A stretch of 64,000 nucleotides of DNA, from contig JAIXMO010000003.1 of assembly GCA_025677825.1 (NCBI GenBank), positions 62,001-126,000 on the forward strand, read 5' to 3'. This document shows positions 35,072 to 46,532 of this stretch, one piece after another. Every line of letters begins with the position of its first letter. Within the stretch, counting starts at the first letter, position 1. The position numbers and the translations under genes were made by a program. A model generated the notes under the pieces. It made no database searches. It was given only the letters and a program-made list of their open reading frames with translations, and was not told the DNA's origin. This DNA comes from Helicostylum pulchrum. Its lineage: Eukaryota; Mucoromycota; Mucoromycetes; Mucorales; Mucoraceae.

Positions 35072-36324
35072 ATGTCAGAAACTCGCAAACCTCTTCCCGT
35101 AACTGTTTTTACAGGCTTCTTAGGAAGTGGTAAGTAAACTTTTTTTTGTTATAACGTATATACTTTTTAAACTAATTCTTTTATAGGTAAGACTACACAA
35201 ATTTTGAGTTTATTACGTCGTGTACCAAAAGGCTATAAAGTATGTTTGTTAAAGAACGAGTTTGGTGATATTGCTGGTAAAGTGGTTTTTTTTTCGGTAT
35301 CCCTAGTAACAACATACTAACCCTATTTTGTTTAAAATAGTTGACAGTCAATTAGCCAAGGAAACTAATGTTGGTGTTCAAGAAATGGTCAATGGTTGTA
35401 TGTGTTGTGTTCTTGTAGGTCAAATGAAGTTGGCCCTCGAGGAGTTAAGAGGTAACAATATTTTTTAGTTTACTTGCGAGAAAAAAAGAAGCTTATATTT
35501 ATATAATGTATAGAAAAATTCAACCCTGATAGAATTATTGTCGAGACTAGTGGTTCCGCTTTTCCTGGTAGGTGGTAAAAAGAAAGGTTTGGATAAATAT
35601 AACGATCTAATTTTTTATTTTAAAAGCACCTATTGCCTGGCAAATTCGAGAGATGGCAAGTGATGGATTTGTTTTAGATTCTATTATTACAGTTGTGGAT
35701 TGTGAGAACTTTAGAGGATACGAGGATACGAGTTATACAGCCAAATTACAAGCTCAGTACACAGATGTTATTTTACTCAACAAGCATGAATTGGTAAATG
35801 AACGCGAATTGGATGATGTGATTGATCATATCAATGAATTAAACACAGATACACCCAAAGTAAAGTGTGACAAAGACGGTGTATCACCCGACCTTGTTTT
35901 TGGTCTGGATACTCCACTTTTTAAGGTTGGATACAATCAAAACAAGACCTTGGAGGATAACGTGTTTGATCCTCAGCACCAAAAGAACGAAGTTGATTTA
36001 ATTCAAATCATTCAACCTGTACAAGAGAGTAAATTAAGTCGTGAGTCACTAGAAGCCTTTTTAAAGACGATGCACAAGGATGATATTTATCGTATTAAAG
36101 GATTTGTTCGTTTGGATGATGGTAAATTATATATTCTTAATCATGCCTTTGGTCGTTGGACTCTTACACCTGTCGAAAACGAAGATACTTTGGAAAACAC
36201 AAAGGATGTTCAAATTAGAATCACTGTTATGGGTCAAGATTTAAGATTGTATACTGAAAGGGTCAAGACTTTATTAAGTGGTGGAGAGGGTGATATCAAA
36301 TTGACCCCTGCTCATCGTCATTAG
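35072..36324 (+). CDS. CobW/ZNG1-type metal-chaperone GTPase (COG0523)
   Basis: Five exons join from ATG 35072 to TAG 36324, about 336 residues. The Walker A motif GFLGSGKTT is split by the first intron. NEFGDIA carries the switch region, the metal-binding CxCC appears as CMCC in EMVNGCMCCVLVG, and NKHE near LLNKHELV is the guanine-specificity motif. The C-terminal CobW-C domain gives IYRIKGFVRLDDGKLYILNHAFGRW and ends in HRH. Eukaryotic members (ZNG1) pass zinc to methionine aminopeptidase; others are annotated as cobalamin-synthesis-like. The CxCC motif and length favour this zinc/metal-chaperone group. It starts about 200 bp after glycogen synthase on the same strand. Confidence 0.9.
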
Positions 36325-36620
36325 AATAACTAGGTTTTTTTATAAAATAAATTGTGATCCGTAAAAGGTGACTTTGGCGGTTTTATCTTTACCTCTTTTT
36401 ACCTCTTTTTTTATTTTATTCTTTTAAATAACTCAACAAAACTAACCTTAGTGGTAAGATTTATAAACCTTTTTTTTATAACTTCTTTTTTTATTTCAAT
36501 AAATTAGTCTTTTTCTCTTAAAACTTTAATAAGCATTCAATAAATAAACTTAGGTAAAAGATCTAATCTTAAATCATCGACCGGAGAAGGTAGGCTTGGC
36601 TTTGGGATGCAATATCTTGT

Positions 36621-38465
36621 CTAATTTGAGCCATGATCACAGGGGGTATTATCGAAAGAGCTTAGAAAATGCCCTTTCCAGATCATAGCTAAAGTGGTAA
36701 AAATAGCGATGGCCGCAGTGGTATCATCTTTCCGACAATATTCAACTTTTTGGAAGTCTAAAAAGGTAGTTGCTTTAATAACGTCTTGGACAGTGACAGC
36801 AGGCCAAATAAATTCGTTTATGAGGTTTTCGCACAAAAAAAAAATTGGGGGACAGTAAAATAGCATATGAAGAGTACATCTTTGATGATTGCTTTTAATT
36901 GAATTAGGCGTTTTCTAGAGATATCATTGTCAACAGGCTTTGGTATATTGTTATTCATTTCTTCTTGGACGAAATCGTTAGTGATTCCTTGTACATTTAA
37001 TGTATCCGATGGATGCTACATAATTTTTATTAGTATGATGAAAAACATTTAGTGAGTGTTTACATGTATATATGTACCGATGAAGACTTTTTGAAAACAC
37101 TTGTAAAAAATTACAAATTGAAATCGAATGAAAGAAAAATCAAGGCATCGCAGGAAAGAATACTTTTCAAGTTTTCTAGCTTCTACACGAACCAAGCTTC
37201 TCATTCTATTTCTGCTAAACGTTTTTTCCTGATTCTGTTGTATTTTTTGTATGGCATCTGTCTTCTTTGCTTCTTTTATTTCTCTATATTTCCTTTCTCT
37301 TTTAGGCGCCAGGTGCACACGTAACAGCACGTCCAAAAGATGATTGAGTATTGAATTAAATAGTTTTTTCTTATCCCACATGTTTTTTAAATTTGTGAAG
37401 TAAGTATTACGAGCAATACTCATCTCTACACTTGATAGCTGAGTGACATCTGTGTATGTATTTCTATCAACACCAACAGATGCTAAAAATTCAATAAGAG
37501 AGTTATGTACAGGATTATTTTCTATTGAGCTCTTCATTTGACCTCTGACGCCAAGAAAAATGAGAATGTATAAGACCCAAGTGTGTTTCTTCAAAGAGAC
37601 CATTAATACCACTAATACATTATGTGCTAAAGGCAGATTGGGAGAGGAGCAGGCCCCAATATTTGCGTTGTAGAAACAAATTCCTTTGGAAGGATTTTTG
37701 AAAGATCCAAATCTTTTGTAGAGCGATCATAGTTAGTTTTATTGTCTTTGCATACCAAACTACCGTCCTTTAACAAGAGTATAGTTAAAAATACAATTTC
37801 GCAGAAATTGGCGATGTAATTAGATGTTTTATCCATTGTTTCTTGTAAGTTCTTCATTAGCATACTTCTTATATCTGTAGGAAGATTGCTCCTGATGATT
37901 TTGTTTATACTAGTGGAGCGTATCCTACTCTCTTCTACAGATTGACTTACGTTTTCTGCTGGCGATTGTTCTTTAGGTTGGTTATCACTTCTGGCACCGG
38001 CATTTTTTTCTACCACATACAGTCTTTGCGATGTTATCAAAATTTTCTTTAACATATTGATTCCAAGCAATATGGTTTGTTACTGGAAGATTTTTGTCTA
38101 GATAATCTCTCAATACAGTAGGCGAACAGCCGGACATGGTTGCGGTATTATTTATTATCTCGATAGGAAGTCGTTTATCCTTTAAGGATTTATTTTTAAA
38201 ATCTTCGATCTTTTTCGAAGCCTGTTTCTCTTTCGCGTCTCGTACTTTTGTAGTCAGCTTGGACTTAATAAAATCATTCATTGAAGTCCTAAAATGAGGT
38301 AAGATCATATTCTCTGGAGCAGCGATGACACGAGGGAATTTGACAACGTCTGATGATTCCTGCGTTAAATTAAGGCGTTTTGCATTATTTTTTATAATAG
38401 ATAATGCAGTGGTTTTAATACCATCAAAAGAGTATTCTTGCTTGGTTTTTTTTTTTCTTAGCCAT
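36621..38465 (-). pseudogene. Frameshifted relic ORF, probably from a dispersed fungal repeat
   Basis: Four in-order blocks on the minus strand read as one protein if frameshifts are allowed. Block 1 is 38465-38030 (MAKKK start, then IKTTALSIIKNAKRLNLTQE and LPVTNHIAWNQYVKENFDN). Block 2 is about 38027-37627 (SVEESRIRSTSINKIIRSNL, ANFCEIVFLTILLLKDGSL). Block 3 is about 37612-37049 (VSLKKHTWVLYILIFLGVRG, NSLIEFLASVGVDRNTYTDV). Block 4 is 36866-36621 (AAIAIFTTLAMIWKGHF). Breaks fall at an A11 run after the start, an A7 run near 38020 and around 37615. I recall similar proteins as high-copy unknowns in Mucorales genomes, but cannot name a family. It may be a decayed gene, or sequencing errors in homopolymers. 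Confidence 0.5.
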
Positions 38466-38661
38466 ATTAATATTAGGTGGGGTCAAGTAAAACTGCTAAT
38501 TCAAATTACTTGTAGCGTAATAAGAGTGTTATTGACTGTGTGAAAAAGTATTGATCTTTACGTGCTGAATAGTTTAAAAGGAAACTTGCGTGAATCAAGC
38601 TGGGACAGCAAGTACACATACGTACAATAAAAATGATTAACTAACGTATATGCAAATATGA

Positions 38662-38700
38662 GTATTATGGGGTTAATGGTAGTATTATGGGGTCAATGCT
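38662..38700 (+). repeat. 20-bp direct repeat, two copies
   Basis: GTATTATGGGGTTAATGGTA is followed at once by GTATTATGGGGTCAATGCT. A short tandem duplication between the relic ORF and the FPP synthase gene. Confidence 0.7.
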
Positions 38701-38945
38701 TCCAGTACCAATAATTTGGGCTCTTTTGAAACCTCGCCGACAGGCACAAAACCTTCAACTAATGGCAATTCGGTGATAATTTCAGCGGTTAATCGCTAGA
38801 GAACCATTAAATTCAAAGCATTATGTAGTCCGTTATAAACTAATTAGCTGTACATACATATAGGATGATATATAATTTTTATTTTTTGTAGTTATTATGT
38901 ATTTAAGTAAGAAGAGATGCTTTTTGTTTTGTTTTGTTTTGTTGT

Positions 38946-40417
38946 TTACTTGGTACGTCTGTAGATCTTATCCATAAACTCGGTAAAGATATGCTTCTTG
39001 ACACCAGTGGATTCATCCAACTTTTCAATGAGAGCGTTCAAGTCATTGAAAGACTTTTCTTCATAAGCCTTGTAGACAGAATCGATATCGAGATCAAGAT
39101 AGAGTTGCTTGATCTTAGCCTCAGATTCAGCGTTCTTTTGACCGTAGTTTTCATCAAGAACCTTACGTTGTTCAGGGTTAGCCAAAGCCAAAGCTTGGTT
39201 GATCAACCAAGAACACTTGTTATCCATAATATCGGTACCAATCTTACCAATAACTTCAGGGGCGCCATAACAATCAAGGTAATCATCTTGAACTTGGAAG
39301 TATTCTCCCAAGGGGATCAAAATGTCGTGAGATTGCTTGAAAGCATCTTCGTTCTTGACACCAACCTAAACAGAAAAAAAGGTACACACCAAAAAAATTT
39401 AATAAAAAAAAACTAACGTTTAGGACGAATAGGTTTATACTTTACCATATGCATGGCCAAGGCGACAGGAAGATAGAAAGAGTAATAGGCAGTCTTGTAA
39501 ATAACAATGAATTGATGCCTAATTACAAAAAAGTTAGTATTTTACAATCAAAATAAATTTAAATATTTACTTCTTAATAGAGAACTTGTTCAAGTCAACA
39601 TGATCTTCAGGGGCAGTGATAAGATCACAAAGTTGACCGAGCTCAGTTTGGAAAGTCACCTTAAGCAGCAGTAAAGATTAGTATGACTCTTTTTTTGTTT
39701 GTTCGTAGTAAAGAAAACTTACTTCATGGAACAATTCAATAAGTTCAACATAGTAATCAGTCTTTTTGAAATACTTTTTCAAGAAGATATAGATACAAGA
39801 TTCAAGAATGAAGGCATCGTTAATAGCAACCATACCAACATTTTCAGACTTGTACCAACAAGGTTGACCACGACGAGTAATGGAAGCATCCATAATATCA
39901 TCAGAAACCAAGAAGAAAGCTTGAAGCTAGAAAGAAAATCAAATTTAGAGGTACTTATTTCGCGCCTTTTTTTTATCATTAAAACACTTACGAATTCAAT
40001 CATCCAACCTAAAACAGTAGCCTTGAAAATATCATCTTCAGTAACAGTATCTCCCTTCAAGATACGAACGGTATCAACAACTGAAATACCACGGTTTAAC
40101 TTGCCTAGAATAAAAAATAATCATTTAACCATGTGTTTTTTAAAAAAAGTTATCGGTACTTACCACCGGGGACATTGTAATACAACATCTAGATTTCAGG
40201 AAAAAGAAAAAGGTTTCGACATTAGTTTCTTTGTTTTCTTAAATGACAAGATGATGACCCTTTTTTTATTTTTATTTTTTACCTTCTTGGTCCATTCATA
40301 AGCATCCTCAGGCATGTTGTACTTGCGAAGTTCAGCAAGAACTTCTTCAGCAAGAGTAGGGAAAACCTTGAGGAAGGCTTCTCTGTTTTCTTCCTTTTGT
40401 AACTTGACAGATACCAT
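38946..40417 (-). CDS. ERG20: Farnesyl diphosphate synthase
   Basis: Condenses isopentenyl diphosphate with dimethylallyl and geranyl diphosphate to farnesyl diphosphate, the branch point to sterols, ubiquinone and prenyl groups. About six exons from ATG 40417 ([19 protein letters not shown]) to 38946, about 350 residues. The first Asp-rich motif is [19 protein letters not shown], the second is [21 protein letters not shown]. The aromatic pair before the first motif (QAFFLVSDD) is the chain-length signature of FPP synthases. The C-terminus IYRRTK is normal. A T8A8 palindrome (40424-40439) sits only about 7 bp before the start codon. Symbol by homology to yeast ERG20. Confidence 0.95.
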
Positions 40418-40675
40418 ATTGTGTTTTTTTTAAAAAAAAGTTTTTTTTACCAAAAAAGCAAGAGCAACTAGAACAAATAAAAAATATGGTTTTTATATTG
40501 GAAGCTTCCGTTTGACGGATATTTAAAAAAAAAAAAAAGTGACAACAATCCCCGCTTTTATTTGAAAAAAGAAAGGTCTTTATGTATTGCAACATTACAC
40601 AAAAAAAACCTGGTTTTCCTTTTTGTTTATTATAAAGAAAGTTTAGGAGGTCTTTGCAGACAAATAAAAAAAAGT

Positions 40676-43600
40676 TTAATAATTTTCGCGCATAAATTCA
40701 AAAAAGGCAAAGTTATCAGGGCGAGGACCATACTTGTAAACGAACTGCGAGGCTAATGAAGCACCAAATATAGCCTTGACATAATTTTCTGGCACACGCT
40801 TCAATAAGGTTTCCAAACCTAACTTGTCTAATAATAATTTAGGAAACGCGCGCTTCAAAACTGTTTCACGCAATACCGGGTTCTCCCAAAGACCCGTGGT
40901 CTGTAACTGTTCGTTCAACTGTACAATAGCGTTTGAAAGTTCGTCAGAGAGGACAGAGATAGCAGTATGCGTCTTTTGATGTTCTTCCCAAAGTGCTTCA
41001 AATTCAAGTCTTGCATTACGCTCAATAATATTTTGTACTTCCTTAACATACGTTTGATAGAAGGCAGGCACAGGTTGATCTTGTTTCACACACATATGTT
41101 CCTCAAACTCACTATCATTGAATGCAAGAGCAGCTAGTACTTCCAACGAGGAAGAGGTCACACCTCCTTTATTAGCAGAGGCATCTTTAAAAATGGTAAC
41201 TCCAGCTTTTTCAAGACGTAAACGAGCTTCTTGCGTAAAGAATAAATTGGCACCTTCAACAATATATTTAAACAAAGGTCCGTTGGGTCCCTCAATTAAA
41301 TTCTGTACATTGTCTAAACCGACGGATTCAGGGCGACCGCCCATAGGAGCAAATAAAGTAGCTTGAGCTAATGGATTGGTATGGAAGTTATTTCTAAAGA
41401 TCAAACCGTTTTCAATTACTTCGCCGTTTGGTAACGTAACATTGTTTTCATCCACAAGTACTCGGAAACCTTGTGCAGATAGTGTTTGCAAGTTGAAGTT
41501 ACTAATCATTGAACGAGACGTAGCTAATCGTGTTAATTCTTGACGGTCAATACCCTCACTGTCATAAAGTACACCGGATCCATCTACTATAGCAATTGTC
41601 TTGTCCTTTGAAATCTTGATTTCGTTCGATCCCAAGTCACCGTCAGGTCCACCCGTTTGTAATTTTGTGCACTCTTCTTCCTTTATATCAAATTTCCTGT
41701 ATATACCCAGTATATACTGATGAACGGATCGAGTTGTCATACCGTATAAATCATGAGGGATGCCACCAAGCGATTGAGACTTGCCAGTAGTAAAGGCCTT
41801 CCAAAAACTAGCGTTACGACGACGAGCATGTTGTGAAGCCCAATCCATATAATCCGCTGTACCTTCATCAGGGCCAAAGAACAAGATTTCAGGCTTTGAA
41901 GTTAAATCAACCAATTTATCCTTGATACCGATAGTTTGACCATCAATTAATAAATCCAAAACAGAATCAACATATTTTTCAAACGCCACCAACGGTTTAT
42001 CTTGTTGGTCGACATCTAAAAGAATCGTACCCTTGGATCCACCTTCAGGAATATCCTTATTTTTACGATGTTGAGTTGCGGCAAGTGCATAGTTTTCATC
42101 AAACAAGGTACGTAAGTTAATTGAGTAAGCCTCTCGGTTACGAGACCGAATCATACGAATACCACCGCGAGCAACGTCACTAAATCGAAGATGAAAGCCA
42201 CGGAACTCGGATCCAACTACCAAGAACATACCGTACAGAGGTGTAGGGTACTCAATCTCGGGTAAGAAACTAGGATCCATACGGAACGAAAGAGCTACTT
42301 TGGTAGTTTGATAGAAATTTGTCTTGAGCACGTGTTTGTTAAACGTCAAGAAGGATTCAAAAACCAATTGTTCGTGACTATTGGAGGTTACATTCTTGAT
42401 CTTTTTTAACAATTGTTCTTCAGTCAAGTCTTCAACAGTAGATAAACGTTGATAGGAAATGGTGGGTTGAAGTGATGCCTCACGTTGGTTGACATAATGA
42501 ACTTTAGCAAAATTGGCGTACAGCAACTTGATTAGGTCCGGGTATTGTTTGACGATATCGAGAATGTATTCACGAGTAAAAGTATCTTGTCTTAATCGCT
42601 TCTTCATCTTGGCTAGTACATCTTCATGTAGGGGGTTAGAGTTATCAAGGATATGCGTTAGGCTAAGGTACTCCTTGCCAAGTCGGTTTAAAAAGTGCTG
42701 AGAAAAGATCCATCCAACATAGCCGTAAACTGTTTCTTGTACTGATAGTTTGTTGGTGATAAAGAACTGTTGCAGTGGGTTTCGAGGAAGACAGTATAAA
42801 AGAGAGGTTTCTTTCATGACTTGGTAGATACTATGTTCGATAGGTGCAGATCTAGTACCAGGCAACGGGTTAAGATACAATCCCATAATAGTAACGCCAT
42901 TTGAAAATTGTTCTAAGATTTAAAAACAAAAATTGAGTAAGCAAATAAAAAAAGGGGGGGGGGAGAGTAAGCTCTTTCTTACCAACATATTTTCGACTAG
43001 AGTAAAGGTCATAGTAATGATATAAATCAGACATGGCAGAGAAAAAACCTTGGGTACTTCTTTGACGATACCCAATAATCAAGCGACGTTCTCTTGTACC
43101 TTGAACATCATACATTTCAATCACGGGACCGGTACGTTGAAGTACATTACGAATAATATCTTGGTATATGTTTCGAGTATGTTCAGTCGCCTTTTTTAAA
43201 AAGTTTTGATCGGCTACTTGGTTAATATCAGTTTCTTGTTCGGGAGTAGGATTAGGGCTACTGTATTGACATTTGGTGACAAAGTAAGAACGTATTTGAG
43301 AAGCAGTCATACCGTTGGGTACGGTAGCAATTGAACGATAAGACTCTACGCGATAAGCATCCGATGTGGCTGAGGTATCCAAGTACATTTCATCAATTCT
43401 AATAACGGTTCTTTTAGTATTTAACGCGATTATTATTATTTCTACTTACTTTTTTTCAAATTGAGGTCCATTCACAAGCGAAACACCTGGTTGCGAAGAA
43501 TGGATATAAACAGAAGAGTCTTCAGATTCCTTTTCAAGGTTAATATCTAGTTCGTTTTCATTCTTTGTAAACGCCAGTATCTTTGCACCGTATAAAGCCA

Positions 43601-43889
43601 TAATATGATTGGCAATGGTTTCAACGGACTCCAAAGCAAAATAGTAATCATCAATACCAAGATTGCTAATAATATATATATAATTTAAGCACGTATAACT
43701 ACTCTTCCTATTTATATATATTCCAATTTACCTATAAAACCAAGATACTTCGTTTTGTACTAATTCCTTTGGTATAAAACCAGACTTATCCAAGTATTCA
43801 CCTACTTTTATCATTTGATCACTCTTTTCCGCGTATACATTTGTATTGTAACCCAAATCACCGATTGTATGAGAGTTTGTTCCTTTCAT
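40676..43889 (-). CDS. GDH2: NAD-specific glutamate dehydrogenase, large fungal type
   Basis: Catabolic deamination of glutamate to 2-oxoglutarate and ammonium with NAD. The main exon ends at 40676. Upstream exons are about 43379-42983, 43634-43450 (ANHIMALYGAKILAF) and a first exon from ATG 43889 (MKGTNSHTIGDLGYN). Junctions keep frame, for example KYV-E-QFSNGVTIMGLYLNP across the 42.9-kb intron. About 1,020 residues, as in yeast Gdh2. Family blocks: FRGFHLRFSDVARGGIRMI, NKDIPEGGSKGTILLD with the catalytic Lys region, FFGPDEGTADYMDWASQHAR, KTGGPDGDLGSNEIKIS-like (here LQTGGPDGDLGSNEIKIS) and YIVEGANLFFTQEAR. In fungi it is nitrogen-regulated and mitochondrial or cytosolic; no targeting signal is clear here. 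Confidence 0.93.
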
Positions 43890-44689
43890 TTGATCCGCAG
43901 CAGGAAGAGAAGTTCCCGTCGTTTAATACCTAAAAATAAAAAAGAAGAAGGAAGTCGAGTAAATATTATCGACGAATTTTTATATAAAACCGTTTTTTTG
44001 TAAGGAATGCAGGAGGAAACTTTATTGTAAAAAGTACTCTTATTGGTTTAACCGTGTGAAAAATAAAATTCGTATACACCTCCCCCTATTATGCCACCTT
44101 GTTTTGTCCCCTCAAAAAGATAAAGAAATGATTTAGTATACTTTTGATAGGTTTTTCTTCTGTAGCTGTATCAGTATTATACAATCTTGAGATTAAATGT
44201 GTAACGTCTCGAGATGCGAGGCCCATATAAAGACATATCGAAATTCGGTCTTTCCTAAATAAACACATCTTTTTTTTTAAAGATACTATTTGGTGTTTAT
44301 TATTTATGACAATATTTATATCACTTCCGAAGGATTTAGTAAAAGTCTAACGCTTTCATTTTCTCGCGTGCACAAATATATTTTTTGTAGCACTATCGTA
44401 TTACTCTCTCTCTCTCCGATTCGCATGGGTATGAATCCTTTTACCTACAATACTACTCCTAAACACCGTCAAGCAATAAAATATATCTTTGTTCTTTATT
44501 TCAGTTGATAACTAATAGTTTTTTGCCAGAGAAATTATAGCTTTTTTTTTTTTTAAGCTGCTTGAGGATTACTACGACCATTCTTTTTTTTTTGACATTG
44601 TTCGTTAGGTAACAAAAAAAAAGTCAAGTTTTTTCTCATAGCGCGTACAAAATATTTTCTCGTGTTTAAATGTTTTCATTTTTATTATT

Positions 44690-44860
44690 AATAAGGGGTG
44701 TTCAGGGGAGCAAGCGGCGAACCACCCACTCCCCCTAAACAAAAATAATGGCCTCGAGACATCCGAAGATGTTCGCAGCAAAGCTAATCGTCGCGGTGCA
44801 ATGACAATCGGCCTCGCTGTACATTTGGGATTTTCGATACCAGATGCACGACCCAGGTAA
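44690..44860. other. GC-rich, hairpin-rich island, candidate ncRNA or orphan exon
   Basis: About 170 bp, strikingly GC-richer than its surroundings. Visible stems: CAGGGGAG with CTCCCCCT (44701 and 44736), GACATCCGAAGATGTTC at 44758-44774 (a perfect CGAA-loop hairpin) and CATTTGGG...CCAGATGC around 44821. The plus strand also carries an open frame without ATG (GLETSEDVRSKANRRGAMTI and on) that ends at a GTAAGT donor at about 44859. The minus strand is open too, which is common in GC islands. A long T run follows about 95 bp downstream. It does not match U1-U6, 5S, SRP or RNase P RNA as I know them. Confidence 0.35.
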
Positions 44861-44954
44861 GTATGAGTTGCAATAAGTTGCAAATAGCCCTCCCTTTTAT
44901 ACTTTTTCAGGATCCCTCCAAACAAAATTATTTTATGGTATTTGTTTTTGTTTC

Positions 44955-44981
44955 TTTTTTTTTTTTTTTTTTTTTTTTTTT
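44955..44981 (+). repeat. T27 homopolymer
   Basis: An uninterrupted run of about 27 T between the GC island and SNF5. If the island is a Pol III transcript this would end it; otherwise it resembles the T tracts in promoters elsewhere in the window. Confidence 0.7.
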
Positions 44982-45196
44982 CTTTCCGTAAATGATTCAA
45001 GACTCTTTATTCTCTACAATACATAATACGTAAACCAACTTTAATATTCAAATATAATGTTGATACCATCACTCAAGAAGCTTTTCGACAATTACAAAAG
45101 TAGACGCTGGTGACTGTTTTCTCAATTTTTAACAACCAAATAAATATAACACCTTTTGTACTCTTCCAAAACTATAACTTTCTGTTTTGCAAAATA

Positions 45197-46407
45197 ATGT
45201 ACCACAATATTTCACCTCATATGCAAGGTGTTTTCTCTTCCTATGCCGCACGTATAAAGCAATCGAAAGATAACGCACTTTTATTACCTGTGAGTTACGT
45301 TACTGGCAAAAGACAACACTTGGGAGATGATTCTGATCAAGATTTCGAGGAATTATTAGAAGACACAGATAACGAGGAAGAAGAAGTCGGTAGAAATACA
45401 CGATCTGCAGCTGCAGCCGCTGCTGCTATTGTCGATGCTGAAACAAAGTCTCTGGCTGTTATTAATGAGCAGAACAAAAACTTACCAAAGAACCCTCACA
45501 ACAAGAACCACATGATTCCTAATTTAAACGAGTTGCTTCGCATGTCCGAGATTACAGAAGTTCTCGTACCTGTTCGTCTTGATATTGATCTTGATGAAGT
45601 AAAATTAAGAGATGTTTTTGTATGGAATATGAATGGTAACTAAAAAAAAGGAGGTTATGTTTGAAAGGTGAGAGAGTAACCTAAACGTGTCCTTTTTTTT
45701 TGTATAGAACAATACTTGACACCTGAAATGTTTGCTGAATTATTATGCGAAGACTTATTCTTAGACCCAACCAAATTTGTGAAACCTATTTCTGAATCAA
45801 TTCGTACACAAGTAATTGATTTTGAAGCTATATACGAGTATGAACTACCAACGGGCGGAACCCATCGTGTAGAAATTAATGTAATGTAACAAAAAAAAAA
45901 TAAAAAAAAATAAGGAATTATGTACTAATATATATATTTATCCGTAGTTGGACCTTCAAGTTGGTAAAGTTAACCTGAGAGATAAATTTGAGTGGGACTT
46001 GAATAACACACACACCAATGCTCCCGAAGTGTTCAGCCAGCAATTGTCCGCAGAACTTGGGTTAGGTGGTGAGTATGTTGGCATTATTGCACATGGTATT
46101 AGAGATCAATTATTTAGATATCGAAAACAAATTGTAGAAGAGGTATAAAGCGATCATATTTCTGTTTTTAAAAAAAGAGATGAAACTTATATTATAAATT
46201 TAGTTTGAAGGCGTGGATAAAAAAGAAGAACTTTTGGAGTCTGGATTTAGAAAGATTACAGAAGCTAGCAAATGGGTGCCCCAGTTAGAAGTCTTATCCA
46301 ACGACGAATTGGAGAAATTATTAATTGCCCAGGAAAGAAATATTAGACGACTTCGAAGAGAAACTCGATTCAAAAGAAGTAGTAGACGTATTCCCGCTTC
46401 CAGATAA
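45197..46407 (+). CDS. SNF5: SNF5/SMARCB1 subunit of SWI/SNF-type chromatin remodeller
   Basis: Core subunit of SWI/SNF or RSC remodelling complexes (yeast Snf5/Sfh1), acting in the nucleus. Four exons join from ATG 45197 to TAA 46407. The ATG at 45197 (MYHNISPHMQGVFSSY) is preferred over an upstream in-frame one because the family begins with a similar stretch. Both SNF5 repeats are present: VPVRLDIDLDEVKLRDVFVWNM with MFAELLCEDL, and LDLQVGKVNLRDKFEWDLNN with FSQQLSAELGLGGEYVGIIAHGIRDQL. A poly-Ala run and an acidic run precede them. The C-terminus is very basic (RNIRRLRRETRFKRSSRR). Only about 125 bp separate it from the next gene. Confidence 0.93.
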
Positions 46408-46532
46408 TAAAGAATTAAAATTTGTAAATACTACCTTATTTAGGCATAATGTCTGTGACGTGAATGCCAAGTCTTTCTTGTTTGGTTGTTATATATATTT
46501 TTTCTGTTTTTCGTAATGACCTTCTTTAGATC

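Larger units (their letters stand above)
43890..45196. other. Intergenic with a GC-rich island and a T27 tract
   Basis: About 1.3 kb between divergent NAD-GDH and SNF5. Mostly AT-rich without genes, except the distinct island at 44690-44860 (separate entry) and a run of about 27 T at 44955-44981. Confidence 0.5.

Noticed and set aside
44605..45000. Minus-strand ORF across the GC island
   Set aside because: It runs into poly-Lys from the T27 tract and has no domain. Its openness follows from base composition and sense-strand openness.
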